From Actinomycetota bacterium (GTDB taxonomy: Bacteria > Actinomycetota > CADDZG01 > JAHWKV01): 64,000 nt of DNA. Below are positions 62,929-64,000 of the stretch, one piece after another; position 1 is the stretch's first letter; every line of letters starts with the position of its first letter. The position numbers and the translations under genes were made by a program. The notes under the pieces are model-generated. The model did not search any database and was not told where the DNA came from. It saw nothing but the letters and a program-made list of their open reading frames with translations. The stretch covers positions 1 through 64,000 of the forward strand of contig JAHWKU010000006.1 in the NCBI GenBank assembly GCA_019347715.1, in the 5' to 3' direction.

Positions 62929-64000
62929 TCAGCCTGTGAGTTCTTTGGCCAGCTCCGGAGTCCATCGAAGTCGTAGCTGGCGGGCAGCTCGCGCTTCGTC
63001 CAAACGTCCGACCGGGGTCGTGGTCGGAGCAGAATGCAGGAGGTCTGGCTCTGATTCGGCCTCATCGCTGATCTGAAGGAGAGCCTTTCCGAGAGCATCG
63101 AGGGTCTGCTTTGATTCCGTTTCGGTCGGCTCGATCATGAGGGACTCTTCTACCACCAGCGGAAAGTAAACCGTTGGAGGGTGAAATCCGAGATCGATCA
63201 GCCTCTTGGCGACATCCATCCCGCGTACCCCGAGCTTCTTGAAGCGTCTGGCGGTAGAGACAAACTCGTGCATGCACAATCCCGGATGCGCCAGTGGATA
63301 TTTCGATTCGATGATCGTTCGAAGATAATTCGCGTTCAAGACCGCTCGCTCGGAGACTTTCTTGAGACCCTCTCCTCCGAGGGCCCGGTAATACGCGTAG
63401 GCGCGGGCAACTATTCCGAAGTTCCCGTGAAATCCGTGAATGCGCCCAATGGAGTCGGGACGGTCTGGGTCCCAGAAGTAGTTGCAGGAGGACTCGTCAA
63501 ACTCGACCATCGGCGCCGGAAGAAATCTCTCGAGTCTCTCGGTGACCGCAACGGGCCCGGCTCCGGGCCCTCCCCCACCGTGGGGAGTCGAGAAGGTCTT
63601 GTGCAGGTTCATGTGAACGATGTCGAACCCCATGTCACCAGGCCGGACCTTGCCCATGATCGCATTGAGGTTGGCGCCGTCGAAGTAGAGCAGGCCTCCC
63701 ACCGAGTGCATCGCCTTGGCGATCTTCTCGATGTCTTTTTCGAAAAGACCAAGGGTGTTGGGGTTCGTGAGCATGATGCCGACGATGGTTTCGTCCAGCG
63801 CATCCTCGAGGGCCGCGAGATCCACCAGACCCCTGTCGTCCGACGGTACCTGACGCACCTGATACCCCGCGAGCCGGACGCTCGCAGGGTTGGTGCCGTG
63901 GGCGGAATCCGGGATGAGAACGGTTTTGCGGGGATCGCCGTTTGACTGGTGAAACGCGCGCATGATGAGCAGTCCGGTCAGTTCGCCATGGGCTCCAGCC
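62929..64000 (-). CDS. gcvPB: Glycine dehydrogenase (decarboxylating) subunit 2, N-terminus cut
   Basis: GcvPB carries the PLP site of the glycine cleavage P-protein and decarboxylates glycine. The PLP lysine is in NLHKTFSTPHGGGGPG and the cofactor-contacting NPNTLGLF and YFDGANLNAI blocks precede it. The frame runs past the right edge (the last codons in the window include AHGELTG, typical of the family), so the upstream half is missing. The C-terminus ends ELTG. Confidence 0.94.
   Translation of the reverse strand, partial: AGAHGELTGLLIMRAFHQSNGDPRKTVLIPDSAHGTNPASVRLAGYQVRQVPSDDRGLVDLAALEDALDETIVGIMLTNPNTLGLFEKDIEKIAKAMHSVGGLLYFDGANLNAIMGKVRPGDMGFDIVHMNLHKTFSTPHGGGGPGAGPVAVTERLERFLPAPMVEFDESSCNYFWDPDRPDSIGRIHGFHGNFGIVARAYAYYRALGGEGLKKVSERAVLNANYLRTIIESKYPLAHPGLCMHEFVSTARRFKKLGVRGMDVAKRLIDLGFHPPTVYFPLVVEESLMIEPTETESKQTLDALGKALLQISDEAESEPDLLHSAPTTTPVGRLDEARAARQLRLRWTPELAKELTG

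Overview
This 64 kb window is a contiguous, gene-dense chromosomal segment of an actinomycetote. It carries a complete Pup-proteasome locus in the order trmI, ARC ATPase, dop, pup, prcB, prcA, pafA, pafB, pafC, then tatA, tatC and helY, which is the conserved actinobacterial order. It also has a fused Lnt-Ppm protein, a DUF4193 protein, and an amt-glnB-glnD operon. No gene is diagnostic of a named genus, and the SBP array, the CPBP protein and the kinase pair suggest a lineage outside the well-studied groups. Both ends are cut: a PlsC-type acyltransferase is truncated on the left and gcvPB on the right. Nearly all genes sit in operons with 1-11 bp overlaps, and no gene-free stretch exceeds 300 bp (the longest is about 270 bp, at 46670-46938).

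Layout. 1-7340: plsC end, uvrC, rapZ, yvcK, gap, pgk, tpiA, secG (DNA repair, central glycolysis, secretion; whiA is absent from its usual place). 7396-19586: one complete oligopeptide ABC transporter (SBP, two permeases, two ATPases) followed by four further SBP-type proteins. 19618-20725: tRNA-Leu(GAG) whose 3' 55 bp are exactly repeated 1,020 bp downstream, framing a miniature integrative element with a single membrane-anchored cargo gene. 20726-24587: membrane protein, NAD+ synthetase, a 39-codon membrane peptide, glnA. 24704-32031: a 1128-residue CPBP-protease membrane protein, then glnD, glnB and amt on the minus strand. 32121-43221: enoyl-CoA hydratase-like protein and the proteasome/pupylation locus. 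43206-47535: two linked histidine kinases and, divergently, an exported lysozyme-like protein, with a LexA-type palindrome between them. 47631-53366: zinc ribbon, TatAC, HelY, lipid kinase. 53363-62901: acyl-CoA dehydrogenase, amidohydrolase, DUF4193, Lnt-Ppm, a GC-rich PCD/VOC protein, a tyrosine recombinase and a membrane metallophosphoesterase.

How it works together. Nitrogen genes share an operator design: glnA and amt each have four 5-bp elements at 11-bp steps matching the actinobacterial GlnR box, both ending exactly 10 nt before a TANNNT hexamer. The proteasome locus supplies tagging (Pup with C-terminal Gln, Dop, PafA), unfolding (ARC) and degradation (PrcAB), with the PafBC WYL regulator pair.

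Expression style. At ten or more genes a TANNNT -10 hexamer lies 6-10 nt before the start codon with no Shine-Dalgarno sequence, so leaderless transcription appears common. Two such genes pairs are divergent with starts only about 40 bp apart. secG seems to start at AUA. The most novel object is the 1.02 kb recombinase-less element in tRNA-Leu.
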